From Imbricaverruca yamaguchii (Eukaryota > Arthropoda > Thecostraca > Neoverrucidae): DNA of 64,000 nucleotides. Of this stretch, positions 34,304 through 45,490 are shown piece after piece (within the stretch, counting starts at the first letter, position 1; the number at the start of each line of letters is the position of its first letter). The notes beneath the pieces are model-generated. The model made no database searches. It was given only the letters and a program-made list of their open reading frames with translations, and was not told the DNA's origin. The translations under genes and the position numbers were made by a program. The stretch lies in the NCBI GenBank assembly GCA_034440575.1, contig JAOTOL010001641.1, positions 310,001 to 374,000 on the forward strand, given 5' to 3'.

Positions 34304-37233
34304 ATGCTGTGCTCAGATGGATCAGGGGACGCATTCTGCAAACCATGCCAAGCAAGACTCCAACCTAAAAAGGACACGATAAAGGAACACGGTGACACTC
34401 CAAGACATAAGGAGAGAATGGGGACCGGCACAGGCTCTTCGTCTCAGAGGAAGATTAATTTCGATCCGAGGAGTCACGAGCGTGAGCGACTGAAGGAAGT
34501 CGAAATCAAGTTGAGTGTATGCATGGCGTGTCATTGCGCGATTAGAACGGTTGACCACTGCTCTGAAATTATAAAGGGCTATGCGAAGGGCAGTCTGTTG
34601 GAAGATCTGACACTGCATTGCACAAAATGTTCGAAAGTTTTGAATGAAGTGGTCGCACCCGCGCTGCGGGAAGAAATATTTGCCGACCTGAAACGAGCGG
34701 GCATACGCTATAGCCTTATCGTGGATGAGTCGACGAATATTTCGAGCCAGAAACACCTTTGTCTTTGTGTGCGGTGTAGTAAACTCGGCGGCGGTCCGGT
34801 ACCAACTGATTTATTAAGCTCTCGGGTCACGGGGCAACGGTCAGCATGCCCCGCGACGGCGGACCGCGCGCAGAGGCGGCTCCAGGTACCGGGTGGTGTC
34901 ACATCATCACATGCTGTACTTTTCTGTTTCAAAGATGGATATGGCCACGACCTTCCTCGGACTTGTACCATTGACATCAACAACTGGTGAGGCATTGTTC
35001 ACTGCCATCAAGGGTTTTATGGACGACCACGGAGTGCCTCTGGCGAATTGCATAGGCTTTGCGAGTGATGGTCCTAGCAACCTTGTCGGCGTGAACAACT
35101 CGGTCTGGTACCGGTTGAAGGAAGTTGCACCGAATTGTGTTCTAGCTAGATGTGTGTGCCATAGCTTGGCACTTTGTGCTCAGCACGCGTTCAGAAAACT
35201 CCCCAGCAACCTGGAGTTCATGCTGAACGAGATCCCCAAATGGTTTAAGCATAGCGCCATTCGGCGCGAGGAATATGCTGAGATTTATGATGTGATGTGC
35301 GAAGAGGAAGTCGATGGTGTGCCGTAGCCGTACAGCACGTCTATGTCGAAAACGAGGTGGCTGGTTCGTGGGAAAGTAATGTTTAACATACCGGCAAATT
35401 GGGACGCTCTCGGGGCGTACTTCATGAGCGTCTCTGACGACGGTGGAAAACGCTTCACTGTCAAACTGCTGAGGGACAAAACCAACTACCTTTACCTCCA
35501 CTTCGCCCTGCCTCTAGTCCGGGACTTCGAGCAGGACAACGGCGTGTTCCAGGCGACTGACGCTGAGCCCGGCAAGCTCCACGAGACGCTGACATCGTCA
35601 GCGTACGCTGACCACTGCAGCCTTCGTCAGCGTATGCTGAGCCCGGACCATGTGAAGTCAGGGAGACCGCTGGATGAACGAGATGTTCTTCCTCTCCATA
35701 AGATCGACTTCGGTGCGAAATTTGAGATGGAAGCTGCAAAGTCTCACATCCCGTTTTCGCCAGCTCGAGGGGGCAGGCGTTATCTATTAAACTGATCCCT
35801 AATGTAAGCATAATTGCAACTACATATAACTCAAACTAAGTGTGCATACGTGCAGCTATGGATGGATATGCTGCGTATGCTGTCAGTGCCAGATCCACAA
35901 AGTTTACCCCCACCAGGGGCGGATCTAGGAGAGGAAGGCACATCGAGCATGTGCCCCCAACGGAATATGGACACAACTATGTTTGTGTCCACACCCCAAA
36001 AAGAAAATCACTGGCGGATCCAGATGTTCGACCTCCAAGGGGGATGCACTCCCGAAGTCCAGTCGTTTCGGAATTTTGTATGGAATTTACGAAATTTCGC
36101 GTGAGAATTTAAACTTCCGAGAGGGTGGACTCCGAAGTCCCCATATGTTGGGATTTTGTATTGAATTGAGTGCAATCCCCTCTCTTGAAACACTTCCAAC
36201 GTCTCTGTTTATCCCCCAATTAAATTGGGACACTGGATCCGCCCCCCCCCCTAAAAAACGTCTGCTAGATCCGCCCCTGACCCTACAGATTAGAATTGTC
36301 GCCGCTGCGCCCAGGCTTAGCACTCATACGTCAAGGGGCCACTGCGCCAGAAAGTGGACTCCATCCCGCCCTCGAATGGGCGGCGGGTGCATTCCCAGTA
36401 CCACCGAAATCTGCCTTCGAGGGGGGCAGTCGGCAGTGCGCCGAAGTTGGCAAAATTGTAGCATTTCGACTTCTCCTAGACAATGGTGCCCTTAAGTCTG
36501 GCGCCCCTCGGATGGAATGCGCCCGTTGTTCCAGATGTTCCGCGCCCAGGGAGGGGAGGCACGCGCCACCCCCTGTACCCGCGCCTGGTCATGGTTTTCA
36601 TCCGCCTGCCCCGATTTTCAGGTCCGGATGCGATGCGTGAGCTTCATGGCAGAAGCAGTCAGACAGGTGGTCAAGACTTCCGTCTTCTAGTGAGGCGTAC
36701 AGCAAGTGAGACGGAAGGCGTTCCGTCTTCCGTCTTCCACCTGCTGTCCCCGCAGAAGTGTCTCTCACGTCAGAGCCAGCTTCCGGGACCTACCACGGCT
36801 AGACCTGGTCGATGCGGACAACTTATCGGTGATAGAAAGTGGGTACAGAAAACTGCTGAGCATCGAGTGGGCTATGCTCTGCCGGAGGGAACGATTCCTT
36901 TCTGATCATACCTACTGACGTGTGAGAACGCGATCGGCGACACGCCTTTCAAGGACCTTGCCATGTATGCTTTGAGTGCGCTCAACTTTCCAGTGAGTAA
37001 CGCAGTGATCGAACGCGTGTTCTCTCATCTGACATTTGTCAAGAGTAAACTCAAACCGTATGGGACTGAAACTTCTTGACGCCATTCTCGCAGTTCAAAC
37101 CAGCTTCCGCGATGGAAAGTGCTGCCGTGATTTCACCGCCACTGCCGGCATGTGTGCCCGCTTCAACTCAGCTGTAATGTATACCGACAGTCAGGGCAAT
37201 GAAGACACTGATATAGATGGACTGTTTGGGTAA
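34304..37233 (+). pseudogene. hAT transposase pseudogene (ZBED/SCAND3-like)
   Basis: Starts with a zinc finger (FCKPCQARLQ...HGDTPRHKE). Next come EIIKGYAKGSLLEDLTLHCTK and IRYSLIVDESTNISSQKHLCLC with the catalytic-region Asp. After an alien segment of about 130 bp (about 34,778-34,908) it resumes with TFLGLVPLTSTTGEALF, ASDGPSNLVGVNNSVW and LARCVCHSLALCAQHAF, then TRWLVRGKVMFNI and LLRDKTNYLYLHFA. The hAT C-terminal dimerisation region is at about 36,945-37,110 (YALSALNFPVSNAVIERVFSHL) and ends at 37,233. Inactivating marks are a TAA at 34,289 upstream of the chosen start, a TAG at 35,325, frameshifts and a nested element at 35,914-36,279. Confidence 0.88.
35914..36279. mobile_element. Nested hAT-type MITE with CAGGGGCGGATCTAG ends
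   Basis: CAGGGGCGGATCTAG at 35,914-35,928 and its perfect inverse CTAGATCCGCCCCTG ending at 36,279, 366 bp apart. The flanks ACCCCCAC and ACCCTACA are only weakly alike. A second inner pair (TGGCGGATCCAG at 36,012 and CTGGATCCGCC at 36,233) suggests one element inside another. It interrupts the transposase pseudogene. Confidence 0.75.
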
Positions 37234-37239
37234 ATGTCC

Positions 37240-38090
37240 CCACACCGTACGGTGAAGCCAGGTGCTGCCGATCGCCGCGACACCTTGGCGGGCGAACGCT
37301 AACGACATCTGTGGTGCACGGCAGCAGAATCAGATTCACGTCCTTGTCACCGCCCTTGGAACAGTTGATCTGTGTGATTTAATGTCACCATTCGCCAGGT
37401 GATTACAGCACATGAGGGCTGCAAACAGACGGCAGCAAGGGTTGGCCTGTTTCCTAGAGAGCGTGTGGTTGTTCAATCAGTGGTGAATTACGACTCACGA
37501 TGGAGAAGAGTGTGCAGTACTGCGTTGGACAGTCAAGTAATTGCATGAGGCGGTATTGTGCGGTGCAGTTGGCACTGTGTGAGAGGCAGCAGTGAGCGCG
37601 CGGTCTGGGCGCGTCAGTCTTTCATCGGAGTATGATAACGTACGGCTCTGCCGCTAGTGTTTTATTCTGATACCTAACTGAGAATATAGAAGTGGCTTAA
37701 CAATGGAATGTACGGCTCATTCACCCATGCTCGTACACAAATTACTCCGTGAAAACGGTCAGAGGTGACGTCATTGATGACGTTACTCAGTGACCCAACG
37801 TGACACTGGACAAATTTTTCTTCAAAAGGTCCACAATGACTCACCCGTCAGCTATTCGAAGTTTCGGCGCTCTACGCGCGTCGTTTTCCTGTGGTCCCGG
37901 AAAACCTCCGGGGGGGTTTGGCAGTCCCCCTCGTCCGACGAGTGCTAAGTCTGCGTCCCACAGGAGCGTGTGTTCGAAGATTAGCTTTAACCCCAACCCC
38001 CGGGAAAAATTCCTGGATCAGCGCCTTGGTGCTCCGAATCGCTCCAGTGTTCGGCGCACAGCTCCACCGCAACATGGTATCCCATTTTCA
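37240..38090. other. Downstream non-coding part of the hAT element
   Basis: A 164-codon ORF (37,800-38,294) begins LDKFFFKRST, faintly like the N-termini of other hAT proteins, but the remainder is not recognised. No function assigned. Confidence 0.35.
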
Positions 38091-38312
38091 GGTAGATATT
38101 TCAGGTGTTTGCAGTTCAAAAATAGTTCTTTATCGGTTTTGGATTATTTCGCAGACTGGTTTTGTTGTGGTAATTTGGCGAAAAATTGGCGTATTTTCCT
38201 CCAAAATTGGCCATGGTTGGCGAAAAACATCGCGCGAATTGGCGAATATCAGAAATTTTCATCTGGCAACCCTGGGTTGTTGTCTCGTGTCTGAAGTCAT
38301 ACCTGAAGTCTT

Positions 38313-38375
38313 AGATGGCGCAGTTGAATCATAAATAGCAAAGTTGTGTACATAGCTCCCTCGTAGATTGTTTTA
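38313..38375 (+). repeat. Host tandem repeat right of the hAT element
   Basis: Partner of 33,271-33,332. The following TTTTATGTCTCATGTCACACC also resembles TTGTCTCGTGTCTGAAGTCATACC just right of the hAT end. Confidence 0.75.
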
Positions 38376-39011
38376 TGTCTCATGTCACACCTTGTGTTCG
38401 ATGTACCTGCGTTTTAGTTGTAGTTTTATTGAATAGTGTTGTGTTATGGTGTATCTTGTGTGTAGTTGTAATGTTAAAAGTAACTTTCCTGTCGTTAGTT
38501 AGTGATGGAAATTGAAATGTGTTCCGTATTAGGTATCTAATATGCTGATTCCGCTTATCCAGTAAATTTGCAGTTTTAGGTACTTTATAATTTTAAGGAA
38601 TTTCTTTTTATAATGCAATGCTTATAAATGTGCTCAACATGATGAGACCACTTGATTCCTCTGCAAGGGCATGCTTCTCGGTTGGGAGGCAGCATATCAC
38701 CCAAAAATGGTCTTGGAGTTTGGTAATATAGCATAAAAGACAATGTTTTAAATCAAGAAAAAAATAACGTAATATAACCTAACCTATCCCAGCCATCTAT
38801 GCAAGAAAACAAAATATTTTGTAAAAATGGAAAATTTTGAAGCAATTTTTTCTTCTAAAGATGTTTAAATTAAGAAAAGCCTAACCTTACCAAAACTGTT
38901 TGAAGAAGAACTAAATTACAATAAAAATCACCTCACACAGATATTTTTTTGTTTAATGACTTACAACAAATCCCTAACCTAGCTTAACCTAACTAAACAC
39001 AACCCCTTTGT
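38376..39011. other. AT-rich sequence with TAACC words
   Basis: TAACCTAACCTATCCC, CTAACCTTACC and CTAACCTAGCTTAACCTAAC are interstitial TTAGG-like words on the minus strand. No gene. Confidence 0.55.
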
Positions 39012-39345
39012 ATGTTTCATGGAGGTAAAGTGTGTGTAAAACTTGTTCTGTTGGTTACCTTAAACTGCAATAATGCTGCTTATCTTACATATCATGATTC
39101 AGATGGAGAAGGTGGCATAAAATTAAGCGTCAGTATCCTATGGTTTATTTCTCAAACATCTGGAAAAAAACACATGGAAAGACGATATTTTCAACCAACA
39201 TGCTTAAGTTTCCAAGAGATGAAATGCATATAAGACCTGGTTGACAGAGTCAAAAAGAGCTGATGGAGTTCATCCAACCAGCTCATTCATTTGTTCAAAC
39301 CACTTTACCTCTGATGATTATATCCTGGCTACAGGTGCAGCTGAA
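39012..39345 (+). pseudogene. THAP-type zinc-finger fragment
   Basis: KFPRDEMHIRP (about 39,205-39,235) followed, one frame over, by LTESKRADGVHPTSSFICSNHFTSDDYI (39,241-39,324) matches the C-terminal half of a THAP domain. The final C-x-x-H is seen as ICSNHF. The N-terminal C-x-C part is not clear and one frameshift separates the halves. THAP domains bind DNA and occur in P-element-like transposases and host proteins. This is probably a mobile-element or processed fragment. Confidence 0.6.
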
Positions 39346-40679
39346 GCTAATGTCACAGTGTCAACACCTGCCTCTGTCAGTGTCACCTGTCACAGTGTGA
39401 ACACCTATGTCGGCCCTCCCTGTGTCGGCCCGTCCTGGCGGCACTTGACAGTGCCCTCGTATCGCCCGGTCCCACTGTCCTGTTGGCGTGTTTTGCTGCT
39501 GTCGCTGTGACCAGGCGCAGACAAGCAGCGCTTCCTATGATGGCCCGTCCTGGCGGCACTTGGCACTGCTACCGGCACTGGTACTGCTATGAAACAGGTG
39601 TGGCGTATCCCAATTTCATTGTTGCTTGCATTTATCATGAGACCTAGTTGATCGGAAATAACGATATGCAAAGTCTCTTTGCTCCACGAACTTTGATTGT
39701 GATCCTTCATTCATGCTCTGAACCGGAAGCAGGACATAAGCCGACTAGGTCGACTACGCGGACGTATAGGAGCGTTTTTAATCATCCAGATCTAGTTCTG
39801 CACGCATTACTAGGGAATGCCACCAATACATGCCTAACCGCTTTTAGCTCCCCATGTCTGACCGCTTTCCAGTCCATCCGCCGAATGTAACCTCCGAACT
39901 AGAGTTAAATTTTACAAACTTTTGGGATATATCAACCCCCACTTACGACTGCCGTGAACCCACCTCCCCAATTCATATTTGAACGTGTGGCGCTAATGAG
40001 GCCTCTCGAATGAAGGCCTTCCTGTTACCTCCAGGCATTGCGTCCCCCAAATCGTTTTCTGAAAGTTCCACCCATGTTGCTGAGCTGATACGGAGGTTCA
40101 CAGATGCCCCCATAAAACGAATGTCTGCCTCTCACGTGCTCCCTATGGTCTTGTCAATCTTAACAAAGAAACGATTGTCCCCTTCCTTGCCTCCTAAATC
40201 AGGGGCACTGCCACATATGAAGGGTTAAAAGGCGTCTCGGTCAATGGCTTTTGCCATGCAGCACCATGAGCCCAATGCTAAGTTTGGTGCAGATTGGGGA
40301 ACTCGACCCCCCCCCCTACCTGATTCCATAGTGGCGACAGACGCTTATTCCATAAAAGGACGCTTCAGATACGTCCTTGCTGCCTTTCGCCGCGGTAAGA
40401 CACTAATTCTCTGCCATATTTGACTTGTCCTACCTCGCTTTGCACACTCTTCCTGGTATATGTGTATAAAAGGTATTGGGATCCCTTACGGTACTATCAC
40501 GTGCTAAGTTTTGCACCTACACCTCTTAAACTCCCATTTTCTCCCCCGCACTATGAATACGCTGCGTATGTTCGGCAGCGTGTTAGCAGGTTGGCCCATG
40601 TTAAGCGTGTACCCCTGATGACGTCATACAAAGGCCGCAGAAAGCTGCGCAGTAGGGATGACGCCACCTGGTATATGTC
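39346..40679. other. No identifiable gene
   Basis: Only short ORFs. The words GGCCCGTCCTGGCGGCACTTG occur twice (39,426 and 39,543). A C-run lies at 40,311. Confidence 0.4.
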
Positions 40680-41400
40680 CCCTTGACCAGGATCATCCTT
40701 CGCAAACTAAATATGAAATTACAACTATGAACAATAATCGAAGCAACAGATGCAGACCACATAACCGGTCTGTTCCCGTGGCTCGATTAACTTCCACAAA
40801 CCTCCACTGGTCGTTCCCGTCGCAAGCCCAGTGGAGATTTTTCCTCCACCAACCTTCACCAGTTGAGCAAAAGCCCCACCAGACGAGAAGCAGGGTCCAA
40901 TCGTGATTTTTCAGTGAAGCTCAATGACGGCGCACTTGATCCATATATTTGTGCGTAAACAACGTCCTCCATCATATGAATCTCATCTTGTTTGATTAGG
41001 TGCAGTGCTGCATTGAGTATGGTTATGAGCGAGAAAAAAGGCGTAACATAGCCTTATGCTCATATTAAAGCAAAGAAACAGATCTGAATTCGCATTATAC
41101 ATATTTTGGAAACGCGCATTCCTCAACAGTGTTGAGGAACAGACTGACTGTTGACCTGAATAAACTTGAAGAAGGCCCGTGGCCGAAATATACAGTGGGA
41201 ATTTGGATCTATTTCTTGGTTTTAATATGAGCATAAGGTTATTTTACGTTTTTTTTTTAAAATCTTATCTTCACGCATCAACTGAATACCAGGATCATCC
41301 TTCGCAAAGGAAATATGAAACTATGAAACTATGAACAATAATCGAAGTAACAGATGTAGACCACAAAAACATCCTTTTTGTGGCCTTTGATCTACGTCAT
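40680..41400 (+). repeat. Dispersed repeat X, copy 2, interrupted
   Basis: Matches copy 1 from 40,775 to 40,990. It is then broken by about 280 bp and continues at 41,275 with ATCAACTGAATACCAGGATCA. The break is flanked by ATCTCATCTT and ATCTTATCTT. CCAGGATCATCCTTCGCAAA occurs at both 40,686 and 41,290, so part of X is itself duplicated. Confidence 0.75.
41042..41248. mobile_element. MITE with 42-bp inverted ends inside repeat X
   Basis: The left end (41,042-41,083) and right end (41,207-41,248) are inverted relatives with about seven mismatches in 42; the core word is CCTTATGCTCATATTAAA. The interior has GAAGAAGGCCCGTGGCCGAAATAT. No coding. Confidence 0.75.
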
Positions 41401-41717
41401 TCGGCCTAAGGAGAAGATATTACTTTATCGGCGGGATGCGCCGCAATCCCCGTGCAACAATGCGGCGCCGAATAAAATTCCATCGGAGCCCAATCGGCGA
41501 GGTCGAGCGAGTTGAGATTGGGAAAATTGAGCATCGTGTAGAGAGGGGCCTCGGGGCCCAGAGCGGGTTCAGACACCAGATTGTATGACGTACTTAAAGA
41601 AGGCAGGCTGTAGCCAACCGCAAAACGGGGGACGATGCGCAGTGCTCAACTAAGAGGAATGAGAGATTGCCTGGTTCATTCCATAGGCGAGAATTTGTTG
41701 ATTTGTTTATTGGTTGG
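41401..41717. other. No identifiable gene
   Basis: Unique-looking sequence between repeat X and a SINE. Confidence 0.4.
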
Positions 41718-41884
41718 TTCACGACACACTTTATGCATATTCACGGCTAATGGCGCCGCCCACACTGTTTCGCCGGTGGGCCACGGTATTTGGAAATGTC
41801 CTGAGTGGCGCTAGAGTCGAACCCTGGACCTTTTGTACCCATAGCCCGACACCTTAACCACTCGGACATCCCCGCCCCCCCCAT
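41718..41884 (-). mobile_element. tRNA-derived SINE, copy 2
   Basis: On the minus strand it has TGTCCGAGTGGTTAAGG (A box, 41,852-41,868) and GGTTCGACTCT (B box, 41,813-41,823), close to tRNA-Ser/Leu. The body is shared with copy 1 at 16,985-17,172. It keeps CpGs that copy 1 has lost. No CCA-ready acceptor stem, so not a tRNA gene. Confidence 0.88.
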
Positions 41885-43456
41885 AGGCGAAAAGAACATC
41901 TGCGCTACCTGCAGTCTCTGAGGCAGTGGTGTCGCCACGAAATTCTTCCAGGGGGCAAGGTCGAAAGGGAGCCTCCTGCTCCCCGAAAAGTGGCCTCCAT
42001 TGTGTTAAGGCCTCCTATTGTTGTTAGCCCCTTAGTATGGTTCGGGAATTGGAAACATGATTTCATGTTAATGCATTGTTTGTTCTTGGCATGGTGCATT
42101 ATTTACTCAACACGCAATGGCAATCATAATTTTTTTCGATGAAAACTAGGTCATAACACAGTATAAATAAGTAATATGTGGATGAATACCTAAGTTACAA
42201 CCAGCTTGATGCCCTAAGCAAAGCTAAAGCGATCATTTCTCAGTACTAGGACGATAATTGGTTTTCTGATCAGAATGTGAGGAATTTGCGAATTTTTATA
42301 ACATTTGGTGCTGGCTGCAAGGCACCAGTCCAATAAGCTAAAATAACAAATTGTTCGCGAATGAATTCACGCGCCTGGGATTTCGCCCACAATTTTGTTA
42401 AAGGGGACTTATCGAAATGAAATAATTAGTGATAAACTGAATTATCCTGTGGAGGGGCCTAATCTACCACTATCTTCCCTGATTCGTCGGATTTCAACCC
42501 TAACTCCCCGACCCAATTCTACGGTTTTATTTTGGTATCCCATGATAAATCAACTCACACTGCTGAAATTGCACCTATACCACAACAACCGGATCGGTAT
42601 CCGAAAATGTCAAGCTGGAGCTCTCTAAAAGGAGGGATTCCCAAAAAATCGATGTCAGGGTCAGTAAAATGGCTCTGGAGCACAGAACATATTACCAGAC
42701 GCTTCACAAATTGTGTACGCCGCCGAAAAACATACCGAATCTCGAGAAATCGATATGGGATACAAATATATGGCGCCATGGTCTCGAAATGTCGGGCCGG
42801 AATTCGGACTTGAGAGAAAAAATCAAAAAAGATCCACAAAAATCGCACTGACCTTAGAAAACTGGCGTTGGGTACCCGGAATCACGCGCCTGGGGGCGAA
42901 AAGTCAGGCTGGGACACAGAAAAGTCGCACCGAAGTCCCAAAGCCGAAATTGGGCCCACAAGTGTGCGTTAGAGGCCCCAAATAAACACAGCGGGACCCC
43001 AAGAGCACAGCGGGTGCCAAAAATATAACTGAAGCTCTAAAGCGCACAATCTCCCGAAAAGCGACAGGGCCTTAAAACATGCGTTCCAGCCCTAAATAAA
43101 CATACATGGCGCTCTAAAAAATGCACTGGAAGCTTTCAAGGCACGCAGGGACCATGCTAACGCACAAGGGTGGGCATGGTTGGCACGGTCAAAAAAGTGG
43201 TTTGAACCAGAAAGGGTAAAATGGTTCCAAATCGAACAAAAGGATCAAGAGCCATCGCTGTGGTAGAAATATGTTACGCCCGGTGGTATAAATGTGTTAA
43301 CAAGAATGTTCAAACTTATTGACATGCCTAATGCCATCACTGTGAAGGTATCCTGAAAGTGTTGTACGCCTTCTTCTCTAAGTGTATTTTCCAGCCCGTC
43401 CTCATTTGAGGACACCGGGCGGAAGTGGGATGTTTCGGCGAGTAAATTGTGACAGG
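41885..43456. other. No gene; degenerate short repeats at 42.9-43.2 kb
   Basis: Variants of CCCAAATAAACACAGCGGG, GAGCACAGCGGGTGCC and CTCTAAAAAATGCACTGG at about 42,960-43,150. ORFs near 42,532-42,985 overlap in several frames and are not recognised. Confidence 0.45.
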
Positions 43457-44286
43457 CAGGGGTGTCGATTTCTTAAAAACATTGGGGGGCCGAAGTGTAT
43501 TGGATCCCCTCCCTCCAACATCCAACCAAAAACTCATCGGATTTCGCCCACTATATTTTCAGTCCTAAATAATTCTGATTTTTATTTGACGATGTGTATG
43601 TTTATGTTTATTCAGCATCCTCGCCAACGGGAAAAATCGCTCGGTGACAGGTGGAGTCACGGAAGCGAAATAGCAGTGCATCATGTGATGGGTGGGCTGC
43701 TGAAGATAATTATTGTTTGTATATCGGCAGTCTCAATGATAACTGTGATTGTTGCTTACTGGACTCGATTGTATGCAAGTTTGACAATGACTGGAAATTG
43801 AGAATGAAATGAATGAATTATATTCAAGCTCCATATACATGTGGTTTTTGCCATTGGTGGTGTATACAAACGTCAGCATGATAATGCAATTGTTATTTAG
43901 TGGCTTGGCAAATTTTTAATGACAACCTGGTTTCAAATCCATCATCATCCGCTAATCTCAACATTTTATGATGAAGTTTTACTTCCACAATGGAGGAAGT
44001 CCAGTTATTCCGTTGCTTTTTTGCACGCAATTTTCAATTTTGCAGCAGAAGGTGGAGAGTCAGTCCAATATCTAAACCTAATCTATATCTTTGCAGTACA
44101 AAATATGCTGGTTAACATCAACTAGGTTTTCCATGTAGCATGGTGTTTTCTTTTTTCCCTTTAGCTTTCGTATCAGCATAAAAAAACAGCATAGGTTATT
44201 GGGGGGCCAAAATCAACATTGAGGGGGCCAAGATCAACACTGGTGGGGCCATGGCCCTCACAAAAGTATACAAATCGACACCCCTG
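43457..44286. mobile_element. hAT-type element with 8-bp target duplication
   Basis: CAGGGGTGTCGATTT at 43,457 and the perfect inverse AAATCGACACCCCTG ending at 44,286. The flanks are GTGACAGG (43,449-43,456) and GTAACAGG (44,287-44,294), one mismatch in eight. The 830-bp interior has GGGGGCC runs near both ends and no transposase. The 139-codon ORF at 43,382-43,801 is not recognised. Confidence 0.88.
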
Positions 44287-44469
44287 GTAACAGGCAGTAT
44301 TGTGTGTTACATCAGTTTGCGCTTCGCTCATAGCAAATTCAACTGCAATAATGATGCAAATAGTTATGGAATAAACTTGCATTTGCAAACTTGCACTTGC
44401 AAGAATGAATGAGTATGCACCATTGCATAAATGCATATTTTCATGTATGCATCATTGCATATGTAAGGG

Positions 44470-44820
44470 GATGTGGCGCGCCTACCTCTGCCCGTACCCG
44501 GCGGTATGCGCCATGAGGACCAGGCTCGCACAAGGGCAGCAGCGGCGGTGTGGGTGCGGCCGGCGGTGCAGCAGGCGCCACGTGTTGTGCGCGCGCGCTG
44601 CCGCACTAGGTGCGCCTTTGCGGTGGCGCGCCCGGGGCCATTCGGTGGTGACCTCGGTCGCCTTGACGGAGAAGCGGAGGTCGGACTCGGGACGCGATGG
44701 CGCGAGGTGGTCGGTGCGGTACGCTGTCCGGCTGCGACCGGCCGTGACGGATCTCGTGCTTGTGTAGCGAATACAGGAGCTGAAGCCCGGAGTCGTGGAT
44801 CGGAGCCTACCCACGGAGTC
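44470..44820. other. Isolated GC-rich, CpG-rich island
   Basis: About 350 bp of very GC-rich sequence (GGCGCGCC, GTGCGCGCGCGCTGCCGC and similar) in AT-rich surroundings. It begins after TGCATTTGCA-type words and ends before TACACATACGTG. All frames are open for 110-135 codons. A minus-strand frame (44,482-44,814) reads least like low complexity but matches nothing I know. It could be an exon, a promoter CpG island or an insertion. Confidence 0.45.
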
Positions 44821-44927
44821 ATAAGCATCGGAGCCTTACACATACGTGTGAATGATATGTGGGCATCGTTACACGCATAAGGAGTAGATAAATATTGGTA
44901 TTCCTGAAGTCCGTTGGATGAACTTAG

Positions 44928-45189
44928 CTTGTAGTCTCGGAGGGGGTGGGACTCCAACCGCCCCCTCAGGTTTTTCGCGGATAGTGAACGAACGGCGCGC
45001 GGAAGCGCGCCAAAATTTGGCATACTTTTTCCCCACATCAATTTGGCATGTTCTGTCAAAAGTGTGAAATCAGGTCATGTAGGGTCAACGAGTTAGTCAA
45101 GGTCAAGTGAGGTCACCTCCAAAAAAGTTCAACCAGTTGTCACGCTTTAACGGATGGATTTTTTTTTATGAAACTTTCAGCGTTTGCTT
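44928..45189 (+). mobile_element. TTAA MITE family T1, left half
   Basis: Contains CTCAGGTTTTTCGCGGATAG, the DR4-type TCAAGGTCAAGTGAGGTCA (45,097-45,115) and AACCAGTTGTCACGCTTTAA. The copy stops abruptly at CAGCGTTTGCTT, where repeat Y begins. Confidence 0.85.
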
Positions 45190-45490
45190 TCGTATCGTAT
45201 GGTACACTTTCACATTGTGTCCAATACCATCTGGTTTTCATCAACGTACATTAGGGTGTCTGACCATACCAATATCCATATTTCATTCGATCCACATTTA
45301 TTGCCGCATTCGTTTATGCGAGAAACCACCACACTGAAATAACTGGACGGTTTGTTCAAGATCTAGGGGTTACGCAAGATGGCATATTTCAGAAATGGGT
45401 ACATATCGCGCGGCAGGGATCGGCGGTCACTCGGCAATAATAAGATCATAACTGCATTTTCTAATTGAAAATAGCCTCAAAATACCGAAG
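45190..45490 (+). repeat. Dispersed repeat Y, copy 1
   Basis: From CGTATCGTATGGTACACTTTC to CGGTCACTCGGCAATAATAAGAT it is nearly identical to 60,131-60,395. The tail (AACTGCATTTTCTAATTG...) appears inverted at 55,889-55,944. Confidence 0.9.

Larger units (their letters stand above)
33333..38274 (+). mobile_element. Complete hAT transposon, 4.94 kb
   Basis: Terminal inverted repeats CAGGGTTGCCAGA at 33,333 and TCTGGCAACCCTG ending at 38,274. They are flanked by GGTTGTGG (33,325-33,332) and GGTTGTTG (38,275-38,282), an 8-bp duplication with one mismatch, as expected for hAT. Between them lies a hAT transposase pseudogene in the plus orientation. Both subterminal regions are rich in TTGGCGA words. 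Two smaller elements are nested inside (33,803-34,174 and 35,914-36,279). The element is inserted in a tandem repeat with units at 33,271 and 38,313. Confidence 0.88.

Noticed and set aside
37800..38294. 164-codon ORF as a separate gene
   Set aside because: Lies within the hAT element and runs into its subterminal TTGGCGA repeats.
41813..41868. tRNA-Ser/Leu gene
   Set aside because: A and B boxes are good but the sequence is followed by a shared SINE body and no paired acceptor stem is evident.
44364..45059. 231-codon minus-strand ORF as a real protein
   Set aside because: It joins low-complexity TGCA words, the GC island and part of a T1 MITE; the long frame follows from GC richness.
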